Positions 8,553 through 16,736 of a stretch of DNA of 64,000 bases are shown in pieces. Numbering within the stretch: the first letter of the stretch is position 1; every line of letters starts with the position of its first letter. The DNA is taken from assembly GCF_030812595.1 (NCBI RefSeq), contig NZ_JAUSSZ010000011.1, positions 1-64,000 of the forward strand, written 5' to 3'. This DNA is from Arthrobacter bambusae. Lineage in GTDB: Bacteria; Actinomycetota; Actinomycetes; Actinomycetales; Micrococcaceae. A program made the translations under genes and the position numbers. A model generated the notes under the pieces. That model was not told where the DNA came from and did no database searches. It saw nothing but the letters and a program-made list of their open reading frames with translations.

Positions 8553-9703
8553 CTACCCCTTTCGCTACTATTCCCGACGACGGCACTCCCCTTCGGGTCG
8601 TCGTCGTCGGCGCCGGGGGCATGGGCCGCGCCTGGCTCCGGACCGTGCAGGAGTCGCCGCTCGTGGAGCTTGCGGGCATCGTGGACCTGGACCTGGAAGC
8701 CGCGCGCGTCGGTGCGGCGTCGATTGGGCGTCCTGAGCTGCCGGTGGGGACCGGGACCGCCCGGTTGGCGTCCGACGTCGGAGCCCAGGCAGTCATCAAC
8801 GTCACCGTTCCGGTGGCCCACCACCCTGTGACCACCGAGGCGCTGGCGGCAGGCCTGCCCGTATTGGGCGAGAAGCCCGTGGCCTCCACCGCCGCGCAAG
8901 GGCTCTCGCTGGCCGCTGCGTCGGAACTGAGTGGCCAGTTGTTCATGGTCAGCCAGTCGCGCAGGTACAACAGCCATTTGTTCGAGGCAAAGCGGCTTGC
9001 TTCCAGGCTGGGTTCACTGGGCATCGTGTCAGCCGAGTTCTTCAAGGCGCCACGTTTTGGGGGCTTCCGGGACGCGATGGACCACCCCCTGCTACTGGAC
9101 ATGTCCATTCATCAATTCGACATGGCCCGGTTCCTCCTCGACGCCGATCCCGTCTCGGTATTCTGCGAAGAATACAACCCGTCCTGGAGCTGGTACCGCG
9201 GCGACGCCGGAGCGACCGCCGTGTTCGAGATGACCGGTGGCCAGCGTTTCGCGTTCACCGGGAGCTGGTGCAGCCCGGGCCAGGAGACGTCGTGGAACGC
9301 GGCATGGCGTATCAGCGGCGAACACGGAACTGTCCTGTGGGACGGCGACGGGGCGCCTTTGTCCTCGCTGGGCGGAGATTTGGGCGCAGCCCCGGACGGA
9401 GATTTGGGTGCAGACACCGAAGATCCCGGGCAGGAGATCGCCGGTTCGCTGCGCGATTTCGTGCGGGCCCTGCGCACGGGAAGGACCCCCATGGGCCAGG
9501 TGCACCGGAACATCATGAGCCTGGCCATGGTGGAAGCGGCCGTACTCAGCGCCTCCACCGGCATGCGCGTTTCCATAGACGCCCTGCTCGAGGAATCGTA
9601 CGCCCAGGCCGTCCTGACGGAACGCGCCCCGGGCGTGCTGGAGGTCCTCAAGTCCTGGACGTCGGTCCGCAGCGCCTTGGCCGGCGAAAGCGTGCCGCTA
9701 TGA
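8549..9703 (+). CDS. Gfo/Idh/MocA-family NAD(P)-dependent oxidoreductase
   Basis: A 384-residue sugar oxidoreductase. The Rossmann dinucleotide loop [13 protein letters not shown] is near the start, and GEKPVAS carries the conserved EKP motif of the family. The C-terminal substrate domain contains [13 protein letters not shown], including the conserved His. It overlaps thuA upstream (ATGA) and the second oxidoreductase downstream (ATGA). A short repeated GGDLGA/DGDLGA stretch near residue 275 looks like a loop insertion. Its likely role is oxidation or reduction of a sugar hydroxyl, possibly at C3. Confidence 0.92.
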   Translation: MTTPFATIPDDGTPLRVVVVGAGGMGRAWLRTVQESPLVELAGIVDLDLEAARVGAASIGRPELPVGTGTARLASDVGAQAVINVTVPVAHHPVTTEALAAGLPVLGEKPVASTAAQGLSLAAASELSGQLFMVSQSRRYNSHLFEAKRLASRLGSLGIVSAEFFKAPRFGGFRDAMDHPLLLDMSIHQFDMARFLLDADPVSVFCEEYNPSWSWYRGDAGATAVFEMTGGQRFAFTGSWCSPGQETSWNAAWRISGEHGTVLWDGDGAPLSSLGGDLGAAPDGDLGADTEDPGQEIAGSLRDFVRALRTGRTPMGQVHRNIMSLAMVEAAVLSASTGMRVSIDALLEESYAQAVLTERAPGVLEVLKSWTSVRSALAGESVPL

Positions 9704-10917
9704 CAGGGACCCTCAAAGTCGGGCTGGTGGGCTACTCCTTCATGGGGGCCGCCCACTCGCAGGCTTGGCGGACCGCCCCTCGGTTCTTCGACCTTCCGCT
9801 CGCCCCGCAGCTGACGGCGTTGGCCGGGCGGAGTGAGTCGGCCGCACGGGCCGCCGCCACGAAACTTGGCTGGGAGTCCGTGCACACGGACTGGCGGGAG
9901 CTGATCGAACGGGACGATATCGACGTCGTCGACATTTGCTCTCCGGGAAATACGCACGCCGAAATCGCGATCGCCGCCCTCGAAGCCGGGAAGCACGTGC
10001 TGTGCGAAAAGCCGCTGGCCAACACCGTGGCGGAAGCCGAACAGATGACCGAAGTTGCATCCGACGCCGCGGCCCGTGGCGTGTATTCGATGTGCGGCTT
10101 CACCTATCGACGCACCCCGGCGCTCGCCCTCGCCAAGCGGATGGTCGACGACGGCCGCCTCGGCTCCATCCGGCACGTCAGGGCCCAATACCTGCAGGAC
10201 TGGCTAAGCGACGAGAACGCGCCCATGACCTGGCGGCTCGACAAGTCCGCCTCCGGTTCGGGATCCCTCGGCGACATCGGCGCGCACAGCATCGATGCAG
10301 CCCAGTGGATCACGGGACGGACCATCAGCGGCGTCTCGGCCATCCTCGAAACATTCGTGAAGGAACGGCCCATCGGCGGCGAGCTGGTCGGCTTGGGCGG
10401 GCACGGCGCCATCGGGGATGACGTGCCCCGCGGGAAGGTGACCGTGGACGACGCGGCGATCTTCACCGCGCGCTTCGGCAGCGCGCACGACGGCGGGACT
10501 CGCGACGGCGGTGCGGCTCCCGACGGCGGGCCGATCGGCGTGTTCGAAGCCACCCGTTTCGCGCTGGGACGCAAGAACGCCATGCGCCTCGAGCTGAACG
10601 GAACCCTCGGTTCGGTGGCGTTCGACTTCGAAGACATGAACGTGCTGCAGTATTACGGCGCGGCGGATGGCCCGGACGCCGGCTTCCGCCGGATCATGGT
10701 CACGGAACCGTCCCATCCTTACGTGGGAAACTGGTGGCCCACCGGGCATGGCCTCGGCTACGAGCACGGTTTCACCCATCAAGTGGTGGATTTCGTGTCA
10801 GCGATCGCCGAAGGCCGGCAGCCTGAACCTTCCTTCGCCGACGCGCTCCAGGTCCAGAAAGTGCTTGCCGCCGTCGAAGCCAGCGCGGCTGCCGAAAGCC
10901 GTTGGCAGAGCGTATGA
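9700..10917 (+). CDS. Gfo/Idh/MocA-family NAD(P)-dependent oxidoreductase, second copy
   Basis: A 405-residue member of the same family but not a close duplicate of its neighbour. The nucleotide-binding loop is GLVGYSFMGAAHS, followed by CSPGNTHAEIAIAALEAGKHVLCEKPLAN, with the EKP motif, and GDIGAHSIDAAQWI in the substrate domain. Glycine- and aspartate-rich sequence near residues 263-280 (HDGGTRDGGAAPDGG) looks like an inserted low-complexity loop. The start overlaps the previous stop as ATGA. It is the last gene of the operon, and a strong hairpin follows. Two oxidoreductases plus ThuA suggest paired oxidation and reduction steps on one substrate. Confidence 0.92.
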   Translation: MTGTLKVGLVGYSFMGAAHSQAWRTAPRFFDLPLAPQLTALAGRSESAARAAATKLGWESVHTDWRELIERDDIDVVDICSPGNTHAEIAIAALEAGKHVLCEKPLANTVAEAEQMTEVASDAAARGVYSMCGFTYRRTPALALAKRMVDDGRLGSIRHVRAQYLQDWLSDENAPMTWRLDKSASGSGSLGDIGAHSIDAAQWITGRTISGVSAILETFVKERPIGGELVGLGGHGAIGDDVPRGKVTVDDAAIFTARFGSAHDGGTRDGGAAPDGGPIGVFEATRFALGRKNAMRLELNGTLGSVAFDFEDMNVLQYYGAADGPDAGFRRIMVTEPSHPYVGNWWPTGHGLGYEHGFTHQVVDFVSAIAEGRQPEPSFADALQVQKVLAAVEASAAAESRWQSV

Positions 10918-10923
10918 GCTGAA

Positions 10924-10963
10924 GGCGAGGCCCGGTCGAAACTCCTTCGACCCGGGCCTCGCC
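10924..10963. terminator. Bidirectional hairpin between convergent genes
   Basis: GGCGAGGCCCGG pairs with CCGGGCCTCGCC around a loop that itself contains TCGA...TCGA. It sits between the end of the sugar operon and the convergent acetyltransferase gene. There is no long T run, so termination is inferred from position and stem strength. Confidence 0.7.
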
Positions 10964-10970
10964 GTCTGAG

Positions 10971-11564
10971 CTACAGGCGCTTCGCGAGCCGGAATTCGAG
11001 GCCGGTACGCACCGCCGGCCATTCGTGTTCGAGGATGGAGAAGACCACGGTGTCGCGGAGCACGCCGTCGGACGTGCGCGAGTGGTTCCGGAGCACGCCG
11101 TCCTGCTTGGCGCCCAAGCGGGCGATCGCCTCGCGCGATTGATGGTTGAGCCAATGGGTACGGAATTCGACGGCGGGGCAGCCGAGGGTTTCGAAAGCGT
11201 GCCGGAGGAGCAGCAGCTTGGAATCGGGATTGCTGCCGCTGCCGTGTACCGAGGCGGCGTTCCATGTGGAGCCGATCTCCACGCGCGGGGTGGCGGCGTC
11301 GATGTTCATGTACGTGGTCATGCCGATGATCTTGCCGTTCGCCTTCAAGCGGGTGGCGAACGGGAGCATGGACCCTTGCTCCTGCAGCCCTAGCCGGCGA
11401 TCGATTTCCTCCGCCATGCCCTCCGGTGTCGGGACCGAGGTGTACCAAAGCTTCCACAACTCGCCGTCCTTGGCGGCATCCACGAGGCCATCGTGGTGTT
11501 CGGGGCTCAATGGTTCGAGGGTTACGAAGCGGCCATCCAGGGTCACAGGTGCGATGCGGGTCAT
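10971..11564 (-). CDS. GNAT-family N-acetyltransferase (RimJ/RimL type)
   Basis: A 197-residue protein of the acetyltransferase_3 subgroup. It has VTLEPLSPEHHDGLVDAAKDG near the N-terminus, the acceptor-site strand KIIGMTTYMNIDAATPRVEIGSTW and a C-terminal segment REAIARLGAKQDGVLRNH typical of RimJ/RimL-like enzymes. The ATG at 11564 fits the domain start; 20 further in-frame codons upstream show no conserved sequence. The target (protein N-terminus or small amine) is unknown. Confidence 0.85.
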   Translation of the reverse strand: MTRIAPVTLDGRFVTLEPLSPEHHDGLVDAAKDGELWKLWYTSVPTPEGMAEEIDRRLGLQEQGSMLPFATRLKANGKIIGMTTYMNIDAATPRVEIGSTWNAASVHGSGSNPDSKLLLLRHAFETLGCPAVEFRTHWLNHQSREAIARLGAKQDGVLRNHSRTSDGVLRDTVVFSILEHEWPAVRTGLEFRLAKRL

Positions 11565-11648
11565 CCCGCCAGCGTAACTGGGCGACTCACTCCCGATCAG
11601 AACGACTTGGCCAAGCCGACCCATACAATTTTTTTATTGCATAAGTGG

Positions 11649-11670
11649 AATGTAAAGTGTACTTTACATT
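11649..11670 (+). promoter_or_regulatory. Palindrome directly abutting the membrane-protein start codon
   Basis: AATGTAAAGT and ACTTTACATT form perfect 10-bp arms around a central GT. One base separates the palindrome from the ATG at 11672, leaving no room for a ribosome binding site, and the region upstream is AT-rich with TACAAT at 11624. It is the likely binding site for the XRE regulator encoded by the second gene of this pair, on a leaderless or nearly leaderless transcript. Confidence 0.65.
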
Positions 11671-11671
11671 C

Positions 11672-12088
11672 ATGAAGAGCTCCCCCTTGGCCCTGAAATA
11701 CCTGGCCGTCATCGTCGTCGCTCTTGCGCTTATCGCCGTGCTGGCCGCGTGGAGTGCTTCCGTTCAGGACGGGCCATGGAATGTTGTCCCCCGGGTATTG
11801 ATGGTTTGTGTAGTTATCTTCACAGGCCCCGCGGTGATGGTCGCCAAGAAACAGAATGCGATGATGGTCCGTTCGGACTCCGCAGAGGGGATCGAACGTG
11901 AAGTGGCACTCAGGGCTTCATCGGCTGTCTTTTATGACGCCCTCGTCCTCATCACCGCCTTCGGAGCGTCCTACCTGATCTTTGGTAACTACGCGCACCC
12001 GGCATTCATGACGATTGTCCTTTTGGTGACGCTGATCGTGATGTATTTCATCCGGCACGCAGTCATCTTGAACAAGCTCGCTCAATGA
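11672..12088 (+). CDS. Small membrane protein co-encoded with an XRE regulator
   Basis: A 138-residue protein with four predicted membrane segments (roughly 10-30, 40-57, 85-103 and 108-128) separated by a short basic loop, KKQNAMMVRSDS. I recognise no enzymatic motif. Its stop overlaps the downstream start as ATGA, so it is translated together with a 64-residue XRE-type HTH protein. Such membrane-protein/HTH pairs are widespread in Gram-positive bacteria, but their role is mostly unknown. The start at 11672 is directly preceded by the palindrome, implying autoregulation. A longer reading from 11645 would place the operator inside the gene and is less likely. Confidence 0.75.
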   Translation: MKSSPLALKYLAVIVVALALIAVLAAWSASVQDGPWNVVPRVLMVCVVIFTGPAVMVAKKQNAMMVRSDSAEGIEREVALRASSAVFYDALVLITAFGASYLIFGNYAHPAFMTIVLLVTLIVMYFIRHAVILNKLAQ

Positions 12089-12279
12089 AGAACCGGGTAG
12101 CCGAACTCCGGTCTTCGAAGAATCTCTCGCAGGAAGAACTCGCCCAGGCAGTGGGCATCTCACGGCAATCAGTCATTGCGATCGAAAAGGGCAGGTTCAA
12201 TCCGAGCCTTCCCTTGGGCCTGCGCCTGGGCAAGTTCTTCGAGGTCAGCGTCGAAGACATTTTTGAACTGGACGACTAG
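12085..12279 (+). CDS. XRE-family helix-turn-helix regulator (YozG-like)
   Basis: A 64-residue single-domain repressor consisting almost entirely of the HTH_3 fold: RVAELRSSKNLSQEELAQAVG, then SRQSVIAIEKGRFNPS as turn and recognition helix, then LGLRLGKFFEVSVEDIFELDD. It overlaps the membrane-protein gene by four bases. It lacks an effector domain, so it probably acts as an autorepressor on the palindrome at 11649-11670, perhaps sensing a signal through its membrane partner. Confidence 0.88.
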   Translation: MKNRVAELRSSKNLSQEELAQAVGISRQSVIAIEKGRFNPSLPLGLRLGKFFEVSVEDIFELDD

Positions 12280-12295
12280 ACGCAGGAACTAAACA

Positions 12296-13159
12296 CTAGT
12301 CAGCCCAGTCGAAGAATCCCTTGCCGGTCTTCCGTCCGAGCTCGCCGCGGGCCACTTTGTCGCGCAGGATCTGCGGCGGGGCGAAGCGCTCCCCCAAGGT
12401 CGACTGCAGGTACTCGGCAATGCCAAGGCGCACATCAAGGCCCACGATGTCCGTGGTCCTGAGCGGTCCGGTCGGGTGCTTGTAGCCCAGGACCATGGCC
12501 GCGTCGATGTCCTCGGCCGAGGCCACGCCTTCCTCCACCATCCGCATCGCTTCAAGCGCGATCGCAACTCCCAGCCGTGACGATGCAAAGCCGGGCGCAT
12601 CGTTGACGACGACGGCGGTCTTGCCGAGTGCCTCGGTCCAGCTTTTCGCCGAGGCGGCGAGTTCGGGCGAAGTCTCCTTGGCCAGGACCACCTCGATGAG
12701 CGTTGAAGCCGGGACAGGGTTGAAGAAGTGCAGGCCCACGAAATTGGCGGGCCTGCGGAGCTGTGAAGCGAGGCCGGTCACGGAGAGCGAGGAGGTGTTC
12801 GAGGCTAGGAAGGCGTCGGCGGACAAGTGCTCCTCCACAGCCTTGAGGGCCGAAACCTTGAGCTCATAGTCCTCAGGCACGGCTTCGACGACGAGTCCGC
12901 AGTGGACGAAAGAACCATAGTCGGTGGAGGTGCTGAACCTTGCCATCGCCTCTTCCGCCGTCCCGCCCAGGGTGCCCCGGGCAGCGGATTTGGCCACGGC
13001 ATCGGCAACGCGACCCTGGGCGCCGGCCGCGGATTCGTGGTCCCGTTCGACGACGATCACGGTGGCGCCCTTGATCAGGAAAGCGTGGGCGATTCCGGCG
13101 CCCATGCGGCCACCGCCGAGGACACCGACAACATGCGGAATAGCTGGCGTTGTTGTCAT
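12296..13159 (-). CDS. paaH: 3-hydroxyacyl-CoA dehydrogenase (PaaH / 3-hydroxybutyryl-CoA dehydrogenase type)
   Basis: A 287-residue NAD-dependent dehydrogenase with the loop GVLGGGRMGAGIAHAFLIKG near the N-terminus, SNTSSLSVTGLA, and the catalytic His in GLHFFNPVP. Its length equals the classic short 3-hydroxybutyryl-CoA dehydrogenases. It is the third gene of an operon after a thiolase and an enoyl-CoA hydratase, which together can carry the lower phenylacetate pathway: 3-hydroxyadipyl-CoA is oxidised to 3-oxoadipyl-CoA before thiolysis. The PaaR-like operator of the operon supports PaaH. A general butanoate-type role cannot be excluded. Confidence 0.85.
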   Translation of the reverse strand: MTTTPAIPHVVGVLGGGRMGAGIAHAFLIKGATVIVVERDHESAAGAQGRVADAVAKSAARGTLGGTAEEAMARFSTSTDYGSFVHCGLVVEAVPEDYELKVSALKAVEEHLSADAFLASNTSSLSVTGLASQLRRPANFVGLHFFNPVPASTLIEVVLAKETSPELAASAKSWTEALGKTAVVVNDAPGFASSRLGVAIALEAMRMVEEGVASAEDIDAAMVLGYKHPTGPLRTTDIVGLDVRLGIAEYLQSTLGERFAPPQILRDKVARGELGRKTGKGFFDWAD

Positions 13160-13160
13160 T

Positions 13161-13943
13161 TCAGGTCCTGTCTGGGTTGTTGCTGGATTGCTTGGCGCTC
13201 TTCTTGTCCAGGAATGCCTGCATGCGGTCGAACTTGGCTTGCGATTCGAAGAGCATTCCCTGGGCCAGGGTGTCGATCACGGGATGCGCCTCGGCCGGAG
13301 CGTGGAACACAGACTTGGTGATCCGTACGGCCAGGGGATCCTGCCGGCTGATCCGGTCGGCGAGGTTGTGCGCCGCTTCCATCAGCACGGGGGCTTCATG
13401 GATCTGGGTGATGAGGTTGATGCGCAGGGCTTCTTCCGCGCGGAGCACCGCGCCGGCCAAGAGGATTTCCTTGGCGATCGGCTCCCCCACGAGTTCCTTG
13501 AGGCGCCACGTGGCCCCTGCGGCGGCCATGATGCCCAGTCCGGTTTCCGGGTTTCCGATCCGCAGGCTCGGCGTACCGATGCGGAAGTCCGCGGCATAGG
13601 CGAGTTCGGCCCCGCCGCCCAGGCAATAACCGTCCAGGGCCGCGATGACGGGCATGGGCAGCTTTGCGATCCGCACGAAGATGGTGGAGTTGATGCCGCG
13701 CAAGGCATCGTCGCGGCGGCGTTCCCTCAGCTGAGCGATATCGGCGCCTGACGCAAAGACGCCGTCGACGCCGGCAATGATCAGGATCTTGGGCTCGCGT
13801 TCGAGGTAGTCGCACACCCGGTGAAGTTCATCCACCATCTGCTGGTCGATCGCGTTGCGGACCTCGGGCCGGTTCAAGAGGACCGTGACGCGGTCATCCC
13901 GCTCCTCGATAAGGAGCGTGGTGAAGTCGCCGTTCAGTGACAT
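13161..13943 (-). CDS. Enoyl-CoA hydratase/isomerase (crotonase family)
   Basis: A 260-residue crotonase with LNRPEVRNAIDQQMVDEL, the oxyanion-hole strand GVFASGADIAQL and GYCLGGGAELAYAADFRIG, then NPETGLGIMAAAGATWRL, which includes one expected acidic active-site position. The ATG at 13943 overlaps the thiolase stop in a TGATG junction, so the two are translationally coupled. Next to PaaH- and PaaJ-type enzymes it probably hydrates 2,3-dehydroadipyl-CoA (PaaF role), but crotonases are hard to assign from sequence alone. An upstream in-frame start inside the thiolase gene was rejected. Confidence 0.88.
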   Translation of the reverse strand: MSLNGDFTTLLIEERDDRVTVLLNRPEVRNAIDQQMVDELHRVCDYLEREPKILIIAGVDGVFASGADIAQLRERRRDDALRGINSTIFVRIAKLPMPVIAALDGYCLGGGAELAYAADFRIGTPSLRIGNPETGLGIMAAAGATWRLKELVGEPIAKEILLAGAVLRAEEALRINLITQIHEAPVLMEAAHNLADRISRQDPLAVRITKSVFHAPAEAHPVIDTLAQGMLFESQAKFDRMQAFLDKKSAKQSSNNPDRT

Positions 13944-15166
13944 CAGACGCCTTCCAGGAGGAGGGCCGCGCCCTGCCCGACGCCGATGCACATGGTCGCG
14001 AGGCCGATCTTCCGGTCGGCGGCGCCGAGCTCGCGCTCCATGCGGCCGAGCAGGGTGATCGCAATACGCGAGCCGCTGGAACCCAGCGGGTGCCCCAGGG
14101 AGATCGCACCGCCGTCGAGGTTCACGATGTCCGGATCCAGGCCCAAGCGGCGCATGCTCGCGAGCGATTGCGTGGCGAAAGCTTCATTGAGTTCGACGGC
14201 GCCAAGGTCACCCACTGTGATGCCGGACCGGCCCAGGATCTTCTGGGAAGCCGGGACGGGGCCGATGCCCATGATTTCCGGTTCGCAGCCGGCCGAACCA
14301 CCGTCGATGATCCGGGCCCGCGGAGTGAGGCCGAACTTTTCGATGGCTGCCTCCGAAGCGACAATGATGGCGGACGCGCCGTCGTTGAGCGAGGAGGAGT
14401 TGCCCGCAGTGACGACGGAGCCCCCGGGAACGACGGGACGGAGCCCGGCGAGGACCTCCATGGTGGTTCCCTCGCGCGGGCCTTCGTCGGTGTCTACCAC
14501 CGTTTCGCCCTTGCGGGTCTTCACAGTCACCGGCACGATCTCTTCCTTGAAGCGACCGCCCGCGATGGCGGCAAGCGCGCGTTCGTGGGAGCGGACGGCG
14601 AAGGCGTCGGCGTCTTCCCGGGAAATGGCGTCCACGCGGGCGACTTCCTCGGCAGTTTCCGGCATGGAATACGTCATCTTGCCGCCGCGGGACAGCTCTC
14701 CCTTGCTGAAAAGGGGGTTGGCGAAGCGCCAGCCGATGGAGGTGTCGAAGATCTGGCCAGGCTTGGCGAAGGCCGTGGAGGGCTTCTCCTGCACCCAGGG
14801 GGCACGACTCATGGACTCGACGCCGCCCGCCACCACGATGTCCGCTGCTCCGGCCTTGATCATGTGGCTGGCCATGATGATGGCGCTCATTCCGGAGGCG
14901 CAGAGGCGATTGACCGTGATGCCGGGGATGTGGAGGGGAAGTCCGGCGAGAAGGGTGGCCATGCGGGCGACATTGCGGTTTTCCTCGCCGGCCCCGTTGG
15001 CGTTGCCCAGGATGACTTCATCGATCGAGTCGGGGTCGACGCCGGCGCGGGCCACGGCTTCACGGACCACGAGGGCTGCCAAGTCATCCGGCCGGACCGA
15101 AGAAAGCGCGCCGCCGTACCGGCCTACAGGGGTGCGGGCACCGCCAACAAGAAAAGCCTCGACCAT
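13943..15166 (-). CDS. paaJ: 3-oxoadipyl-CoA thiolase (PaaJ/PcaF type)
   Basis: A 407-residue thiolase. The segment RTPVGRYGGALSSVRPDDL at the N-terminus is a hallmark I associate with beta-ketoadipyl-CoA thiolases PcaF/PaaJ rather than acetoacetyl-CoA thiolases. The nucleophile Cys lies in NRLCASGMSAI, and the C-terminal CIGVGQGAALL supplies the second catalytic Cys, with the His in SLGHPLGSSG. The ATG at 15166 follows GAAGGA at good spacing. It is first in the operon thiolase/enoyl-CoA hydratase/3-hydroxyacyl-CoA dehydrogenase and would cleave 3-oxoadipyl-CoA to succinyl-CoA and acetyl-CoA. PcaF and PaaJ cannot be separated by sequence here; the promoter site favours phenylacetate. Confidence 0.88.
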   Translation of the reverse strand: MVEAFLVGGARTPVGRYGGALSSVRPDDLAALVVREAVARAGVDPDSIDEVILGNANGAGEENRNVARMATLLAGLPLHIPGITVNRLCASGMSAIIMASHMIKAGAADIVVAGGVESMSRAPWVQEKPSTAFAKPGQIFDTSIGWRFANPLFSKGELSRGGKMTYSMPETAEEVARVDAISREDADAFAVRSHERALAAIAGGRFKEEIVPVTVKTRKGETVVDTDEGPREGTTMEVLAGLRPVVPGGSVVTAGNSSSLNDGASAIIVASEAAIEKFGLTPRARIIDGGSAGCEPEIMGIGPVPASQKILGRSGITVGDLGAVELNEAFATQSLASMRRLGLDPDIVNLDGGAISLGHPLGSSGSRIAITLLGRMERELGAADRKIGLATMCIGVGQGAALLLEGV

Positions 15167-15204
15167 GGGAACATCCTTCACGAAGGGAGCGGGGCCGGTG
15201 AATA

Positions 15205-15256
15205 ATTTACCGACCGTTCGTTCTATAAAGATTACACGGCGCCGCCCGGTGGTCAA
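15205..15256 (-). promoter_or_regulatory. Promoter with PaaR-like operator for the thiolase operon
   Basis: On the minus strand TTGACC (complement of 15251-15256) and TAATCT (complement of 15229-15234) are 16 bases apart and make a good sigma-70-type promoter. Immediately downstream, at 15205-15226, lies ATTTACCGACCGTTCGTTCTAT-like sequence matching the PaaR consensus in its left half and centre. The operator overlaps the expected start site, as in a repressor-controlled promoter. It is a weaker match than the paaZ site. Confidence 0.65.
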
Positions 15257-15263
15257 CCGGCAC

Positions 15264-15923
15264 TCAGACCACCCGGATACCCAAGTGTCCGGCCAGAAGA
15301 GGCGCCAGCAGGCTGAGCTGGTAATCATCGATGACCACGCCGGACAGTCCGCCCATTCCGTTGATCGTCCGGAAGTCCGAGCCCCGCAGGTCCACATCCT
15401 TCAGCTTGGCCCCCGTGACATCCAGCGTCCCGATGGTGCAATCCCTGAGTACCATCCGCGTCGCGGTACAGGCCCCGAGGTCGAGTTCGTTGATGATGCA
15501 GCCCGTGATCACCACGTCCGTGAGCTTGGATCCACGCAGGTTCAGGAAGTCCAGCTTCCCGCCGTCGATCTTTACCGAATGCCAGGTACCCTCGTACATT
15601 TCCGCCGAACCCCAACGCGGGTTGCTGATCTCCACTTCACGCCACGAGGTGCGTGCAGCGGTGAACACCGGCGCGTAAGGCTCATTCAGGATGCAGTCCC
15701 GGAAGGTTGCGCCACGCAGCTGTGCCTCGTTCAGGGAAACTTGGTTGAATTCGCAGTCAATGAAGTCCGCTCCACTCAGCTCCGCTCCGTCAGCCACAGC
15801 ACGGGTGAGGCGCACGCCGTCGTACCGTTCCCCGCGCTGGAAATCCGGGGCCGGGTCGTCGCGGAGCTCGTCAAGCCTGATCGGTGAAATCCGGGGCTGG
15901 TTGGGCTTGGTGCTGTGTTCCAT
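15264..15923 (-). CDS. Pentapeptide-repeat protein
   Basis: A 219-residue protein built largely of A(D/N)LXX-type pentapeptide repeats, for example GAELSGADF, EAQLRGATF, GSKLTDVVI and GAKLKDVDLRGSDF, with a break near residues 85-115. Such repeats fold as a right-handed quadrilateral beta-helix. Some relatives mimic DNA and bind gyrase (Qnr, MfpA), but nothing here proves that role. It has no signal peptide and is probably cytoplasmic. It is transcribed in the same direction as the thiolase operon, but that operon has its own promoter in between. Confidence 0.85.
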   Translation of the reverse strand: MEHSTKPNQPRISPIRLDELRDDPAPDFQRGERYDGVRLTRAVADGAELSGADFIDCEFNQVSLNEAQLRGATFRDCILNEPYAPVFTAARTSWREVEISNPRWGSAEMYEGTWHSVKIDGGKLDFLNLRGSKLTDVVITGCIINELDLGACTATRMVLRDCTIGTLDVTGAKLKDVDLRGSDFRTINGMGGLSGVVIDDYQLSLLAPLLAGHLGIRVV

Positions 15924-15996
15924 GCATCGAGCCTAGCTGCGACCGCTGACAAAGACAGCCGACAAAGACACTTGCGTGCTCTGGCAGGATTGCACC

Positions 15997-16722
15997 ATGG
16001 CGCACATCGACTTGAGCACGGAAAGCGCGGCAGCGGGAGGCTCCCGCACCCTGCGGGGTTACTTGGCCGAGCCCGACGGCGAAGGCCCCTTTCCCGGCGT
16101 CGTACTTATCCATGAAGCCTTTGGGCTTGACGACGTGATGCGCCGCCACGCGGATCGCCTCGCGGCGGCAGGTTACTTGACGCTCGCCGTCGACCTCTAC
16201 AGCGACGGGGGCGCGAGGCGCTGCCTCGTGGCGACGATGCGGTCCATCATGTCTGGCACCGGCCGGGCCTTCACGGATATCGCGACGGCGCGGTCCTGGC
16301 TCCGCGGCGATGCCCGGTGCTCAGGGAAGGTGGGGGTCATCGGTTTCTGCATGGGAGGCGCCTTCGCCCTGCTTACGGCCAACGACGATTTCGATGCCGC
16401 TTCCGTGAACTACGGCCAGTTGCCGCGGGATCTGGAGCACGCTTTGGAAGGGGCATGTCCAGTGGTCGCCAACTACGGCGCCAAGGACCGGACGCTGCGG
16501 GGAGCTGCCGCGAAGCTGGACGCCGCGCTGACGAACCTGGGGATCGAGCACGACGTCAAGGAATTCCCGATGGCGGGCCACGCCTTCATGAACGACGTTC
16601 CGGTTGGGCCGCGGCCGCTGCGGCCGTTGATGCGGGTGATGGGCATCAAACCCGATCCGGCTGCCGCTCCGGAAGCGTGGCAGCGGATCGAGGACCACTT
16701 CGCGAAGTATTTGAGGGACTAG
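15997..16722 (+). CDS. Dienelactone hydrolase family protein
   Basis: A 241-residue alpha/beta hydrolase. VVLIHEAFGLDDVMRRHADRLAAAGY matches the dienelactone hydrolase N-terminal region, including the active-site Glu. The nucleophile Cys is in GFCMGGAFAL; the Asp would be in NYGAKDRTL and the His in AGHAFMND. The ATG at 15997 begins just before the domain; an in-frame ATG seven codons upstream has no better signal. Possible substrates are dienelactones from aromatic catabolism or other small esters, and the nearby paa genes make an aromatic link plausible but unproven. Confidence 0.9.
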   Translation: MAHIDLSTESAAAGGSRTLRGYLAEPDGEGPFPGVVLIHEAFGLDDVMRRHADRLAAAGYLTLAVDLYSDGGARRCLVATMRSIMSGTGRAFTDIATARSWLRGDARCSGKVGVIGFCMGGAFALLTANDDFDAASVNYGQLPRDLEHALEGACPVVANYGAKDRTLRGAAAKLDAALTNLGIEHDVKEFPMAGHAFMNDVPVGPRPLRPLMRVMGIKPDPAAAPEAWQRIEDHFAKYLRD

Positions 16723-16736
16723 ACCGGATTAAAGTG

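Noticed and set aside
13986..15887. Plus-strand open frame of about 630 codons opposite the thiolase and pentapeptide genes
   Set aside because: Its composition (Ser/Arg/Pro/Ala) is that of a shadow frame, and it would run through the operator and promoter of the thiolase operon.
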